Below, piece by piece: positions 42,155-50,615 of a DNA stretch of 64,000 bases (position 1 is the stretch's first letter; the number at the start of each line of letters is the position of its first letter). Position numbers and translations under genes: made by a program. Below the pieces are notes generated by a model. That model made no database searches, was not told where the DNA came from, and saw only the letters and a list, made by a program, of their open reading frames with translations. This DNA comes from Acidovorax sp. 69 (GTDB taxonomy: Bacteria; Pseudomonadota; Gammaproteobacteria; Burkholderiales; Burkholderiaceae_C), in contig NZ_PGEP01000001.1 in assembly GCF_002797445.1 (NCBI RefSeq), positions 248,001 through 312,000 on the forward strand. The letters are read 5' to 3'.

Positions 42155-42411
42155 CGGCGTACTGCCTGCGTCTTCCACGCCGCAAACCCCGACGGCCGCA
42201 GACCGTACCGCGCCAACACCCCTTCATGCAAGCGACACAGTTCATCCACGATGAGCAAATGCACGGCAGCGCCGCCGGGCTCGGGCACCCGCGCGGCTAC
42301 GGCGTGGGCGATAGCGTGCAAGGCGTCTTTGCCCGAGTGCATCACCACCGCGTGGGTGGTCTGCTTGATCAGATCGGGGTAGGCCAGCCGCAACGGCTCG
42401 GTCGGGGTCAA
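42142..42411 (-). CDS. Hypothetical small protein, probably a gene remnant
   Basis: About 89 residues from a TTG, or longer since the frame is open to about 42450. It has coding-like composition (LIKQTTHAVVMHSGKDALHA; AVHLLIVDELCRLHEGVLAR; YGLRPSGFAAW) but no ATG start and no ribosome site, and its upstream side runs into a probable insertion-sequence end. It looks like the 3' part of a gene cut by that event. No family recognised. Confidence 0.4.
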   Translation of the reverse strand: MTPTEPLRLAYPDLIKQTTHAVVMHSGKDALHAIAHAVAARVPEPGGAAVHLLIVDELCRLHEGVLARYGLRPSGFAAWKTQAVRRISF

Positions 42412-42470
42412 ATTGATCGGCTGCCTTGGCTGGTTTGCACTAACTGTCGGTTAGCAGGCTAGTTGATGCA

Positions 42471-42503
42471 TGTGGCGCGATTTCAGACGTTGTGGCGCGA
42501 TTT
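42471..42503. mobile_element. Possible IS21-family end: tandem TGTGGCGCGATTT repeats
   Basis: TGTGGCGCGATTT at 42471-42483 and again at 42491-42503, 20 bp apart. Multiple short repeats of this kind at the tips are a trait of IS21-family elements. No istA/istB coding sequence remains. It sits exactly between two broken genes, in line with an insertion followed by deletion. The family assignment is from memory of such ends, not a search. Confidence 0.35.
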
Positions 42504-42542
42504 GGCGAATTGCGCCATTGGCAGCTCTGCGGAGGCGGAGCC

Positions 42543-42999
42543 TTACAGATACGGCCGCATGACATTGGCCACGCGGCACACGTTATCAAACCACGACGGG
42601 TCGCCTGCGGTGGCGACATGCTTGGCCTCCGCCAACTGCGCAGCAGCTTGCTGCGCGTCGCGCGCATGATCCAACGCGTTCGCCAACCCATCGCGCTCGT
42701 TGCTGACCGCGCCCAAAGCCCCCAACACCGCCAGCTTGCAGGCGCACCTCACCGGCAGCGGGCTGGGCCTGCAAGGCCTGAATCTCTGCATCTTTGCGGG
42801 CCGCTGCGCTTTGCAGCTCATGGGCGAGCTTGGCCTCAGCCAAGGCAATCGCGTCGCGTTTTTACCGCTCGGCCAGCTCCTGCCGCTCGTGCAACTGCTT
42901 GGCAAAATCGCCATCGCCCACCTGCTTGAGGACTTTGGCGTATTCAGCTTCGTCGCTCTTGAAGGCTTTGCTGCAGTGAGGGCAGATGTTTTCACGCAT
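42543..42999 (-). pseudogene. Decayed second copy of the DUF2130 gene (5' part)
   Basis: Starting at the ATG at 42999 the minus strand reads ENICPHCSKAFKSDEAEYA, then KVLKQVGDGDFAKQLHERQE and LAER, followed by an in-frame TAA where the intact gene has Gln. It continues KRDAIALAEAKLAHELQSAA, ARKDAEIQALQAQ, then shifts frame to ALGAVSNERDGLANALDHAR. These match residues 1-135 of the intact DUF2130 protein at 39374-40783. The rest is missing, and the last 25 codons before 42543 are unrelated. Clearly a truncated, stop- and frameshift-bearing paralogue. Confidence 0.85.
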
Positions 43000-43291
43000 G
43001 GCGACTGAGCCTTTTCTTGTTGAACGGACTGGCAGAGGTTGTCACTTAATCATCAGCGCGAGGCGGCGTACAAAAGCTATTCTTGAGAAATTTGCGTCTA
43101 CCTCTCGCCGAATATTTATAACCAGCGATCAAAAGCGCCGTGGTTAAGCCACGTGCCCGCAGAATTTGACCAGAAAGTCATTTTTATCGGCCACATAGGC
43201 ACTCGTATGGACCCTGTACACCATCTTCAGATACGCGTAGGCGTGGCAGTCTGCGGGTTCTGGAAAAGCTATTGCCTTTGTATGGGACCGA
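43000..43291. other. AT-leaning non-coding gap before the low-GC gene pair
   Basis: 292 bp without a convincing gene. GC content falls along it. Contains a small hairpin CGTGG-ttaag-CCACG (43139-43153). It marks the left junction of the AT-rich island. Confidence 0.4.
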
Positions 43292-43726
43292 CTAAAAGTC
43301 CAAGATCACAAACACACTCTTTGCAGTGTCATAGAGGACGAGAATCGAGTAAATAAATGAAGCCGTCAATGCTGCTTGAAATACATCTGAAGATACTAGG
43401 ATAGGTAAATTCTTCGCGGACTCGAGCGCAAGAATTAATAGCGAAATCGCTATCAAAGTGACTTGCTCTTTGATCGATAGAAACATCTCTCTCCTAGTGG
43501 AATTGAAAATTTCTCGCTGTCCGGTTTTATCAATTATTTCTCTAATTTTTGTGAGTACTATGCCGAGTGTTGCCGTGTTAACAGCCAGAAGCGCAACTTG
43601 TATATTTGTAATATTTGATTTCAAAAAATCAAATATAAAACTTGACTGCACATAATTTAATAAAAATTGCACTGCGCATGCAATTCCCAAGCAAGCAAAA
43701 GCCGTTTTCAACACATTAGCGCTCAT
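43292..43726 (-). CDS. Low-GC multi-pass membrane protein of unknown function
   Basis: 144 residues with three or four hydrophobic segments: about 8-33 (ACLGIACAVQFLLNYV), 40-58 (IQVALLAVNTATLGIVLT), 84-102 (EQVTLIAISLLILALES) and 112-142. A charged loop REIIDKTGQREIFNSTRREM separates the second and third. No family recognised. It overlaps the end of the upstream 281-residue gene by 4 bp (ATGA), so the two are translationally coupled. Codon use and AT richness are unlike the host-type neighbours, indicating recent transfer. A small membrane partner of a cytoplasmic sensor is typical of abortive-infection systems (inference). Confidence 0.72.
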   Translation of the reverse strand: MSANVLKTAFACLGIACAVQFLLNYVQSSFIFDFLKSNITNIQVALLAVNTATLGIVLTKIREIIDKTGQREIFNSTRREMFLSIKEQVTLIAISLLILALESAKNLPILVSSDVFQAALTASFIYSILVLYDTAKSVFVILDF

Positions 43727-44568
43727 TTCAAGGCGGCTCGAATTATTTCGACAATTTCATTGGCATCGGCTGTTATCTCAATTCCCGATAGATGTACTTC
43801 TCGTCTCGAAGTAGACGTTTGAAATCGCTTTCTAATACCCTTAATTTTCAGCTTTATATCCCCAGCACCCTTACTGGTGTATTCGACTAATCCTTGAATA
43901 GTCTCGTTTGATTGGTCTATGTCAAGTGAAGATGATGGATCGGATCGGAGTGTAAGCTGCTCCTTTACTGCATTTGTTTGCTTTCCTAAGTTTTTTAACG
44001 TATTGGCCAGAGTTTTTGAAATATTGGCCATGTTGGGCGTTATAAATTCAAATTCGACCCAAGTTATTCGATTGCTGTATTGATTCACAAGCCCCCAAAA
44101 ATAGGACTCGTTAAACATTGATTCTATTTGGAGGCTCAGCCCAATTTGGTCTAGGGCGACTCTTGTCCCCCGGAGAATGATGTTTGCTACTGTATCGGTG
44201 TTAGCAAAGGCGGAGACACGCTCTTGAATAATTAAAAGTTGATCGTCCGGGTTGTTCAAAATGTAGGCTTCTATGTGCGGCCAATTTTCAATCTTCTCAC
44301 GTCGGGAGTCCGCCGTTTCCCTGGTTAATGGCCTGCTAGGGGCAAGCTTTACACGAAAAAAATCTTGCTGAACTTCTTCAATTGAAATATTCACCTCTAC
44401 CCGCTTGTGACTGATTTTGGGCAAATGAGTAAGTGCCTCTGCAAAAAAGTCATTCTTACGCGCAACTATTTCCTCAACCGAAAAATTGAGATAAAGATCT
44501 TTAGTTTCATTTCGATCCAAGGGCAGCAGCTGATAGCGGTACGCTCTAAATATAGTATGTGTGCTCAT
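43723..44568 (-). CDS. Low-GC protein of unknown function, partner of the membrane protein
   Basis: 281 residues, soluble, no signal peptide. Starts MSTHTIFRAYRYQLLPLDRN; middle part NWPHIEAYILNNPDDQLLII and YSNRITWVEFEFITPNM; ends in a basic segment KLKIKGIRKRFQTSTSRREV and a short terminal helix. Mixed alpha/beta with no motif I can name. GC content is far below the window average and it ends in a 4-bp overlap with the membrane-protein gene. Function unknown. Context (DUF2130 scar, IS-like end, NERD helicase) suggests a defence or mobile-element cargo. Confidence 0.72.
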   Translation of the reverse strand: MSTHTIFRAYRYQLLPLDRNETKDLYLNFSVEEIVARKNDFFAEALTHLPKISHKRVEVNISIEEVQQDFFRVKLAPSRPLTRETADSRREKIENWPHIEAYILNNPDDQLLIIQERVSAFANTDTVANIILRGTRVALDQIGLSLQIESMFNESYFWGLVNQYSNRITWVEFEFITPNMANISKTLANTLKNLGKQTNAVKEQLTLRSDPSSSLDIDQSNETIQGLVEYTSKGAGDIKLKIKGIRKRFQTSTSRREVHLSGIEITADANEIVEIIRAALK

Positions 44569-44635
44569 ATTTTTACCCTTGAATGATTTTTTGGTTTGGT
44601 CGAGCGCAATTGATTAAATAGTTTCTAGTGCAACC

Positions 44636-44691
44636 GCTCAGTCGGTTAGCTCGAACGCTGCTGAGAAGTTTTTTTAACGTCGCAGGTTCGA
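44636..44691 (+). other. tRNA-like remnant (tRNA-Lys-like D- and T-arm blocks)
   Basis: GCTCAGTCGGTTAG (44636-44649) matches a tRNA D-arm, and GTCGCAGGTTCGA (44679-44691) matches the T-arm of bacterial tRNA-Lys, with GAAGTTTTTTTAACGT between in the anticodon region. The spacing is about 7 nt too long and no acceptor stem forms, so it is not a working tRNA. It lies at the boundary between the AT-rich gene pair and the GC-rich helicase gene, where an integration site would be expected. Could be chance. Confidence 0.35.
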
Positions 44692-44708
44692 CAAAATCTC
44701 TACGTGGA

Positions 44709-46520
44709 TCACAGTTGCCTTCCGAACATTGATGGACCGCACACTCCTACAACCAACCTCTGCGTAGCCCGCGTCGCCGCCACATAAAACACACGCGCCG
44801 CCTCTTTCTCATCCTCCCCCGCCGCAGGCATATGCCCCACGCCAGGTAGCGCCACCACGGGGAACTCCAGCCCCTTGCTGACCTTCATGGTCATGACCTG
44901 AATGGCGTTGGCGCCGGGGTTGAAGTCGCCCGACCGTTTTCGCACGTTGAAGGGCAGCTTGCGCTGCGCCAGCGCATCGGCGCACAAGTCCATGTTTTTC
45001 CAGTCTGCACAGAGGATGGCCATGTCGCCCCACGCAAAGCCTTCTTTGTGCGCGCTGGCCAAGTGGTCCGCAATGGCAAAGGCTTCGTCGCGCAGGGTGG
45101 GCAATTTGATGATGACGGGGGCTTGCCCGTCGCGCCCGCAGCTCACGGGTTTGAGTAGCGGGATGCCGTCGTCGTCTTTGTCGTCCGCCGTCAGCAGGTC
45201 GGCGGCGACCAGGCTGGCGGTTTGCAATATCTGCCGCGTGTTGCGGTAGTTGATCTTCAGGATGGTGGTGCGGCCCTGAGCCTGGATGCCCACGCTCTTG
45301 AAGCTGAACTGTTTGCTGCGCGCGCGTTCGTAAATGCTTTGCGCGTCGTCGTACAGCACCAGCAGGCTGTTGGTGGCGGGGTCCACCATTTGGGTGATGA
45401 GCTTGAGCCATTCGGGCGCGAAGTCGTGGCCCTCGTCGATCATCACGGCCTGGTATTGGCCACCGGGGATTTGGCAGCGCTCTACCGCGCGGATAACGCG
45501 GTCGACCATGTCCATCATCTTGGCGCCCACGGGCATGTTTTGCGGCGGCAGGCTTTGCCCGTAGGCGGTGAGTTGCCGGTGGCACCAGCTGTGAAAGTGC
45601 CGCACATGCACGCGGTCGCTCAGGCCTTTGGCCTCCATCACGCTGTGCAGCTTGACGCCCAGTGGTTCGTTAAAGCAGAGGATGAGGATGGGCTTGCTGG
45701 TGGGTGTGCAGGCCTTGGCCAAATACTCGGCGCGGTAGCCCAGGATCATGGTCTTGCCGGAGCCCGCCACGCCGTGGATGACACGATGGCCGTCGCCCAG
45801 GCTACGGGCCAGCTGCTCTTGCTGCAGGTCCATCACCCGCATGATGTTGGGCATCTCGGCGTCTGCATCGTTGTCGTCAAACAGGTCGCCGGTGGTTTGC
45901 ACGCGCACTTGGGGGAACATGATCCAGCGCACGCGGTCTAGCTGCGGCAGGCTCATGGCGCCGCCAAAGCTGTGGGCAAACATGTTCCACAGCCGCTCTT
46001 GAAACGCTTCGGGGTCGGCCGACTCTTCCATCTCGTCTTTGCAGATGATGTAGTTGGCGGCGATGGTTTCGCCCAGGCCTGCGGCGTCAAACTGTTTGCG
46101 CGTGATGCGGGTGAACACCACGCCGTGCCCCCACGGGAAGGCGAGCTTGCCTTGGTGCGGGCCGCTGGTTTGCACCAGCTGCGGGTCGCGCTCTAGCGCG
46201 TTGACCACTTGAATGGCGCAGTGGCGCGCTTGTGCCAGCGGGTTGATGACGACCTTGGGCTGGCCGTTGGCAAGAATCGTCCAGGCCTGTCTGGTGGCGC
46301 TTTGAACGGTCTCCAGGTGCCAGTCCTTGGTCTCTAGCACCAGCAAGCCCCGGCGCGGGTGCAGCACCACAAAATCAGGGTGGGTTTGTTTGGGGCCGAT
46401 GGGCACGTTGTGCCACAGCAGGTAGTCGTCATCGAGCTTTTGCTCTAACCGCTCGGCCAGGCGACGCTCGCCGGTGGAATCAAATGCGGACGAGCCTATC
46501 GCCGGTATCAATGTCGCCAT
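44709..46520 (-). CDS. NERD nuclease-related domain fused to UvrD-like helicase
   Basis: 603 residues. N-terminal NERD domain (about 15-130; GERRLAERLEQKLDD, then HPDFVVLHPRRGLLVLETKD with the D..ExK pattern). The superfamily 1 helicase has Walker A GVAGSGKT, Walker B VMIDEGHDF, motif III-like LLVLYDDAQSIY, and the C-terminal TMKVSKGLEFPVV and FYVAATRATQRLVV. It should process DNA ends or branched DNA. Similar NERD-helicase proteins occur in phage-defence islands. ATG 46520 is chosen; the frame is open to 46682 without family sequence. GC content is host-like, unlike the two genes downstream. Confidence 0.87.
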   Translation of the reverse strand: MATLIPAIGSSAFDSTGERRLAERLEQKLDDDYLLWHNVPIGPKQTHPDFVVLHPRRGLLVLETKDWHLETVQSATRQAWTILANGQPKVVINPLAQARHCAIQVVNALERDPQLVQTSGPHQGKLAFPWGHGVVFTRITRKQFDAAGLGETIAANYIICKDEMEESADPEAFQERLWNMFAHSFGGAMSLPQLDRVRWIMFPQVRVQTTGDLFDDNDADAEMPNIMRVMDLQQEQLARSLGDGHRVIHGVAGSGKTMILGYRAEYLAKACTPTSKPILILCFNEPLGVKLHSVMEAKGLSDRVHVRHFHSWCHRQLTAYGQSLPPQNMPVGAKMMDMVDRVIRAVERCQIPGGQYQAVMIDEGHDFAPEWLKLITQMVDPATNSLLVLYDDAQSIYERARSKQFSFKSVGIQAQGRTTILKINYRNTRQILQTASLVAADLLTADDKDDDGIPLLKPVSCGRDGQAPVIIKLPTLRDEAFAIADHLASAHKEGFAWGDMAILCADWKNMDLCADALAQRKLPFNVRKRSGDFNPGANAIQVMTMKVSKGLEFPVVALPGVGHMPAAGEDEKEAARVFYVAATRATQRLVVGVCGPSMFGRQL

Positions 46521-46681
46521 GCCGCCAGTTGCCCCCCTATGTTGTGCGCTGCATATCTTTGTATGCAGTTGTGAATGCACTTTAGGGGGTGTGGAAGCGC
46601 TGCGCAACTTTTGGATGCCAAACATGTTGGCGAGCGGCGGGTGGGTGAGCCGCAGCAGAAAGACATGCATCGCCCAGACCA

Positions 46682-46743
46682 TTCAAGCCTAAATGGCCTC
46701 TAGCGCTTATCCAACAAGCACTGGCAGCTATAAAAATCATATC
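46682..46743 (+). repeat. Dispersed hairpin repeat copy (full length)
   Basis: TTCAAGCCTAAATGGCCTC, then TAGCGCTTATCCAACAAGCA and CTGGCAGCTATAAAAATC. Sits in the 308-bp gap between the divergent NERD-helicase and MFS genes; nothing else structured was seen there. Confidence 0.84.
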
Positions 46744-46828
46744 GATCAAGTCACTGCGCCCCTTGCGCTCCGTGAGGACTGACGCCGCCCTGTAAGTCCC
46801 TGCAGTGCCGTGGGGTAAATTGCCCCGC

Positions 46829-48126
46829 ATGCCGAACACCTCTTCGCCCACCTCCACCGCCGCCCCGGCATCCCTCATCGACTCGCGCCAAGCAGCGTGG
46901 CGCCTGCTGATCACCCTGGGCCTGGTCGTGCTTGGCAACAGCAGCATGTACGTGGTGTCGGTCGTTCTGCCCGCCGTGCAGGCCGAGTTTGGTGTGGGCC
47001 GCGCGGATGCGTCGCTGCCTTACACGCTGATGATGGTGTGCCTGGGGATTGGCGGGCTGTGGACGGGGCGGCTGGCTGACAAGCATGGGCTGATGCCGGT
47101 GCTGTGTGTGGGGCGGTGGGGGTGTGCGGCGGGTTTGTGTGGGCGGGGCTGTCGGGCAGCATTTGGATGTTTGGGCTGGCCCACGGGTTGATGGGGCTGA
47201 TTGGTGCGTCGGCCACGTTTGCGCCGTTGTTGGCCGACACGGCGCTGTGGTGGAACAAACGGCGCGGCATTGCGGTGGCGATTTGTGCCAGCGGCAACTA
47301 CATCGCCGGGGCGCTGTGGCCGCCCATCGTGCAGCACGGTGTGGAGACGATGGGCTGGCGCACCACCTATGTGCTGATGGGGCTGGTGTGTGGCGCGGGC
47401 ATGCTGCTGTTGGCGACGCGCATGCGCCAGCGGCCACCGTTGGTGGTGTTGGCGCCGGTGGGCGGTGCGGCTGCAGGTGCGGGTGACGCTGGTGCTGCCC
47501 CGGCAGTAGACCGCAGCCGCCCGTTTGGCCTGCACCCGGCGCATGCGCAGTTGCTGCTGTGTGTGGCGGGCGTGGCGTGCTGCGTGGCCATGGCAATGCC
47601 GCAAGTGCACATCGTGGCGTATTGCACCGACCTGGGTTTTGGCGCGGCGCGCGGGGCCGAGATGCTGTCGCTGATGCTGGCGTGCGGCATTGTCAGCCGC
47701 CTGGTGTCGGGCGTGGTGTGCGACCGCATTGGCGGCATTCGCACGCTGCTGTGGGGCTCGGCGCTGCAGGGCGTGGCGCTGGTGCTGTTTTTGCCGTTTG
47801 ACGGGCTGGTGCCGCTGTATGTGATCTCGGCGATGTTTGGCTTGTTTCAGGGCGGCATCGTGCCCGCCTACGCGATCATCGTGCGCGAGTATTTCCCGCC
47901 GCAAGAGGCAGGCGCGCGGGTGGGCGCGGTGATCATGGCCACGCTGGTGGGCATGGCGCTGGGGGGCTGGATGTCGGGCTGGGTGTTTGACGTGACGGGC
48001 AGCTACCAGGCGGCGTTCATCAACGGCATGGGGTGGAACCTGCTGAACCTGTCGATCACCGGGTGGCTGTATTGGCGGGTGCGGGGGCAGGCAGCGGCAA
48101 GGCGGTTGCAGCCGGGTGCGGGCTGA
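46829..48126 (+). pseudogene. MFS transporter broken by a one-base frameshift
   Basis: About 430 residues if repaired. The first frame reads through RLLITLGLVVLGNSSMYVVS and MMVCLGIGGLWTGRLADKHG (the motif A loop of MFS carriers) to LMPVLCVG. The second frame then continues AVGVCGGFVWAGLSGSIWMF to the end (SGWVFDVTGSYQAAF). The switch falls in the GGGG run near 47107-47112, where one missing G explains it. Twelve-helix organic-anion type carrier in layout (OFA/CynX-like); substrate unknown. It may be functional if the deficit is a sequencing error. Confidence 0.82.
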
Positions 48127-48165
48127 AGGCGTTGATTGGCTTGGGCAGCCTGTGCGGGCTGATTC

Positions 48166-48220
48166 TCAAGCCAAATGGGCCGCTGGTGCTTATGGATCAT
48201 GCGCCAGCAGCTATCAATAG
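48166..48220 (+). repeat. Dispersed hairpin repeat copy
   Basis: CTCAAGCCAAATGGGCCGC, then TGGTGCTTATGGATCATGCG and CCAGCAGCTATCAATAG, 40 bp after the MFS stop. Arms GGTGC / GCGCC keep pairing by a G-T wobble. Confidence 0.82.
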
Positions 48221-48271
48221 GTGAGCAAAACAGCCACTGACAGCGGCCACTGGCAGCATCCACCGCCACCA

Positions 48272-49024
48272 TCACACTGCTTGCAAATACCGCCCTGCCA
48301 GCTCTTTCTGCGCGGCGGCGTCCACGCCCAGCACGTCGATCAGGTATGCCTGCACGCCGCCAAAGTCGTTGTCCACCCTGTGCAGCGCGGCGTCCAGAAA
48401 CTCTTCTTGCACGCGCCACAGCACGGCCAGCACTTCTTCGGGCGCGTGGCTGCCCATGCCGGCGGGGCGCTGGTAGAGGCTGTTGGTGAGCAGGTAGTCG
48501 TGCATGACCACGTCGCGCGGCACACCCAGGGCCAGCAGGATGAGGGCGGCGGCAAAGCCGGTGCGGTCTTTGCCTGCGGTGCAGTGGAAGACGGTGGGCG
48601 CATCGCTGGCGAGCAGCAGCCTGAACAGCTCGGCAAAACGCGGGGCGTTGTTGTGCACAAAGCCGCGGTAGGTGTCTTGCATCAAGTCCACGGCGTCTTG
48701 CGCGGTGAGCTGGCGGCCGGTGCGTTGCAGCTCTAGCGCACGCTGCACCACGGTGGGCTCGATGGCGAGCGGGTGGTAGGTGATGCCGGGCAGTGCGTAG
48801 GCGTAGGCGGCGCTTTCGGCTTGGCCCCGAAAGTCCACCGCGCGGGTTACGCCCAGCTCGACCAGCAGGGCCTGGTCTTGCGCGGTCAGCCCCGCCAGGT
48901 GGTCTGACCGAAAGATGCGCCGCCACTTCACCTGCTGCCCGCCCTGGCCGATGTAGCCGCCCAGGTCGCGAAAGTTGGTGGCGCCCATCATGGGCAGGGA
49001 TCGGGTGGGTGCTGGCAGCGGCAT
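48272..49024 (-). CDS. Protein tyrosine/serine phosphatase (Y_phosphatase3 type)
   Basis: 250 residues. Active-site loop HCTAGKDRTG (Cys-x5-Arg) near residue 146; N-terminal TNFRDLGGYIG and WRRIFRSDHLAGL; C-terminal helices YLLTNSLYQRP and LIDVLGVDAAA. Family members include dual-specificity and lipid phosphatases; the substrate is unknown. The start at 49024 (MPLPAPTRSLPMMGATNFRD) has a weak ribosome site, and the methionines 12-13 residues in could be the real start. Confidence 0.85.
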   Translation of the reverse strand: MPLPAPTRSLPMMGATNFRDLGGYIGQGGQQVKWRRIFRSDHLAGLTAQDQALLVELGVTRAVDFRGQAESAAYAYALPGITYHPLAIEPTVVQRALELQRTGRQLTAQDAVDLMQDTYRGFVHNNAPRFAELFRLLLASDAPTVFHCTAGKDRTGFAAALILLALGVPRDVVMHDYLLTNSLYQRPAGMGSHAPEEVLAVLWRVQEEFLDAALHRVDNDFGGVQAYLIDVLGVDAAAQKELAGRYLQAV

Positions 49025-49220
49025 GGTGGTGCGAGGGGCGTGGTCGGTGGGTGAGAGGTACAGGATAGTCGCGCTGTGTGGCTGCTGCCTGTCGCGCGGG
49101 TGGCTGATTGCTGGTGGGTGGCCTGATGAGAATGGCTGGACGGGTGCGTTGGCACTGCGCCTGTGTCCCGTGGGTCGTCTGTGTTTTCCACGGAAGTTGG
49201 CCCGTGTGCAAAATTGCGGC

Positions 49221-50063
49221 ATGCCCCACTCACGCTTTGTACCCGCCCCGCCCGACCTGCAGCCCTGGCTGGAGGCCGCCGTGGTGGTGGACTCCCCTGC
49301 CGAGCTGGCGCAGTCGCAGTTTCCGGCGATGGTGTCGAGCATGCTGGTAGTGCGGCTGGCAGGGCAAGTGACGTGCCAAGGGGTGGCAGTGCCCAAGGCG
49401 GCATGGATGAGCGCCAGCACCTGTGCCACCGCGTATGCCCACCAGGGCCGCGTACACGCCGTGGGGCTGGTGCTGCGGCCCGAGGCGGCAGCAGCGCTGT
49501 TTACCAGCGCACGCGGCGCCGCCAATGCCATGCGCCCCATGGCCGACCTGGCAGGCGCGCCGTGGGCTGCGGCAGAGCGCAACGTGCGGACAGCGGCAGA
49601 CGATGACGCCCGGATAGACGTGTTGTGCCAGTTCATCCGCGCCACCGCTGCACCCCCGTCTGACTGCGAGGCACGGCGGCGGCACGCGCTGGCACTGCTC
49701 ACCGCAGCCTGCAGTGCCGATGAAGGCACGGGTCTGCACATGGGCTTGAGCCAGCGGCAGTTTGAGCGGCGCTTTGTGGCGCACTGGGGCATGGCGCCCA
49801 AGCAGTTTCAGGTGATTGCGCGGCTGAACAGCACGCTGTGGCACGCCCTTGCTAACGAGCCAGCCACCCACAATGCCGAACTGGCGGTGGCCCAGGGCTA
49901 CTACGACCAGTCACACATGGGGCGCGATGTGCGCAGGTTGGCGGGCCAGCCGCTGCAAATCCTGGTGCAAGACACACGCACGCCCCTTAGCACGCACTGG
50001 CCGCTGCAGATGGGTGCGCAGACGCCGCCGAAACCGCTGCACCAGCCACCCCAGCCAACTTAG
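49221..50063 (+). CDS. AraC-family transcriptional regulator
   Basis: 280 residues. N-terminal cupin-like DUF6597-type sensor region (PPDLQPWLEAAVVVDSPAEL), C-terminal double HTH (LSQRQFERRFVAHWGMAPKQ; then AVAQGYYDQSHMGRDVRRLA). Effector and targets unknown. ATG 49221 is about 200 bp from the divergent phosphatase. Its 3' end overlaps the convergent DUF2834 gene by 4 bp. Confidence 0.86.
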   Translation: MPHSRFVPAPPDLQPWLEAAVVVDSPAELAQSQFPAMVSSMLVVRLAGQVTCQGVAVPKAAWMSASTCATAYAHQGRVHAVGLVLRPEAAAALFTSARGAANAMRPMADLAGAPWAAAERNVRTAADDDARIDVLCQFIRATAAPPSDCEARRRHALALLTAACSADEGTGLHMGLSQRQFERRFVAHWGMAPKQFQVIARLNSTLWHALANEPATHNAELAVAQGYYDQSHMGRDVRRLAGQPLQILVQDTRTPLSTHWPLQMGAQTPPKPLHQPPQPT

Positions 50064-50386
50064 TTCGCAGCCACAGCGCGCAACCGGTAAGCCAGATACA
50101 GCGGCATCGCAAACGCCAGCCCGATGCCAAAGCAGGCCGCGATGCAAGCCCAGCGCCACGGGCCCAGGCTGCGGTCTGCCGCGACCCAGACTGCAAACGC
50201 CACGGCAGCCAGGTACACGTCGATGGTGATGCCGGTGGTCAGGGGGTTGGCAAAGGCGTCGCGCCAGAAGACATCGGGCATCACGCTGCCACCCGCCAAG
50301 AAGTACACCGCGTTGAAGTACCAGGGCACGGCCAGCCCCACAACGGCCAGGAGCAGGAAGAAGGCGCGCAAGTGCTTGTTTTGCAT
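50060..50386 (-). CDS. DUF2834 small membrane protein
   Basis: 108 residues with three hydrophobic segments (about 7-27, 50-70, 78-98) and the family's FNAVYFLAGG and TTGITIDVYLAAVAFAVWV stretches. Inner-membrane protein of unknown role. ATG 50386 is taken from the family start (MQNKHLRAFFLLLAVVGL). Convergent overlap with the AraC gene. Confidence 0.8.
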   Translation of the reverse strand: MQNKHLRAFFLLLAVVGLAVPWYFNAVYFLAGGSVMPDVFWRDAFANPLTTGITIDVYLAAVAFAVWVAADRSLGPWRWACIAACFGIGLAFAMPLYLAYRLRAVAAN

Positions 50387-50615
50387 CGGTTCGATCAGCC
50401 CCACGAATGGGCTGGGTGGTTGTGAATCAATGCAGCAATTGGACGCGGGGAGCCCAGCGGCTGGATAGGAAAAAACCGACATGTGCGCCGTGGCCGCGCG
50501 TGCACAAGGCCTTGCCCGCCCTGGACATGTCCTATCCGCGGCCCGTGCGTGGCCTGTGCGCTGATTCAGCGTGCCGCCGCAGCCAAGCCACCGGCGGCAC
50601 TCCCTCGGGCCCGCT

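Noticed and set aside
43723..44568. Assignment of the low-GC pair to a named two-gene defence system with a membrane subunit (for example Kiwa)
   Set aside because: The gene order, sizes and visible sequence do not match the families I know for that system, so no name is given.
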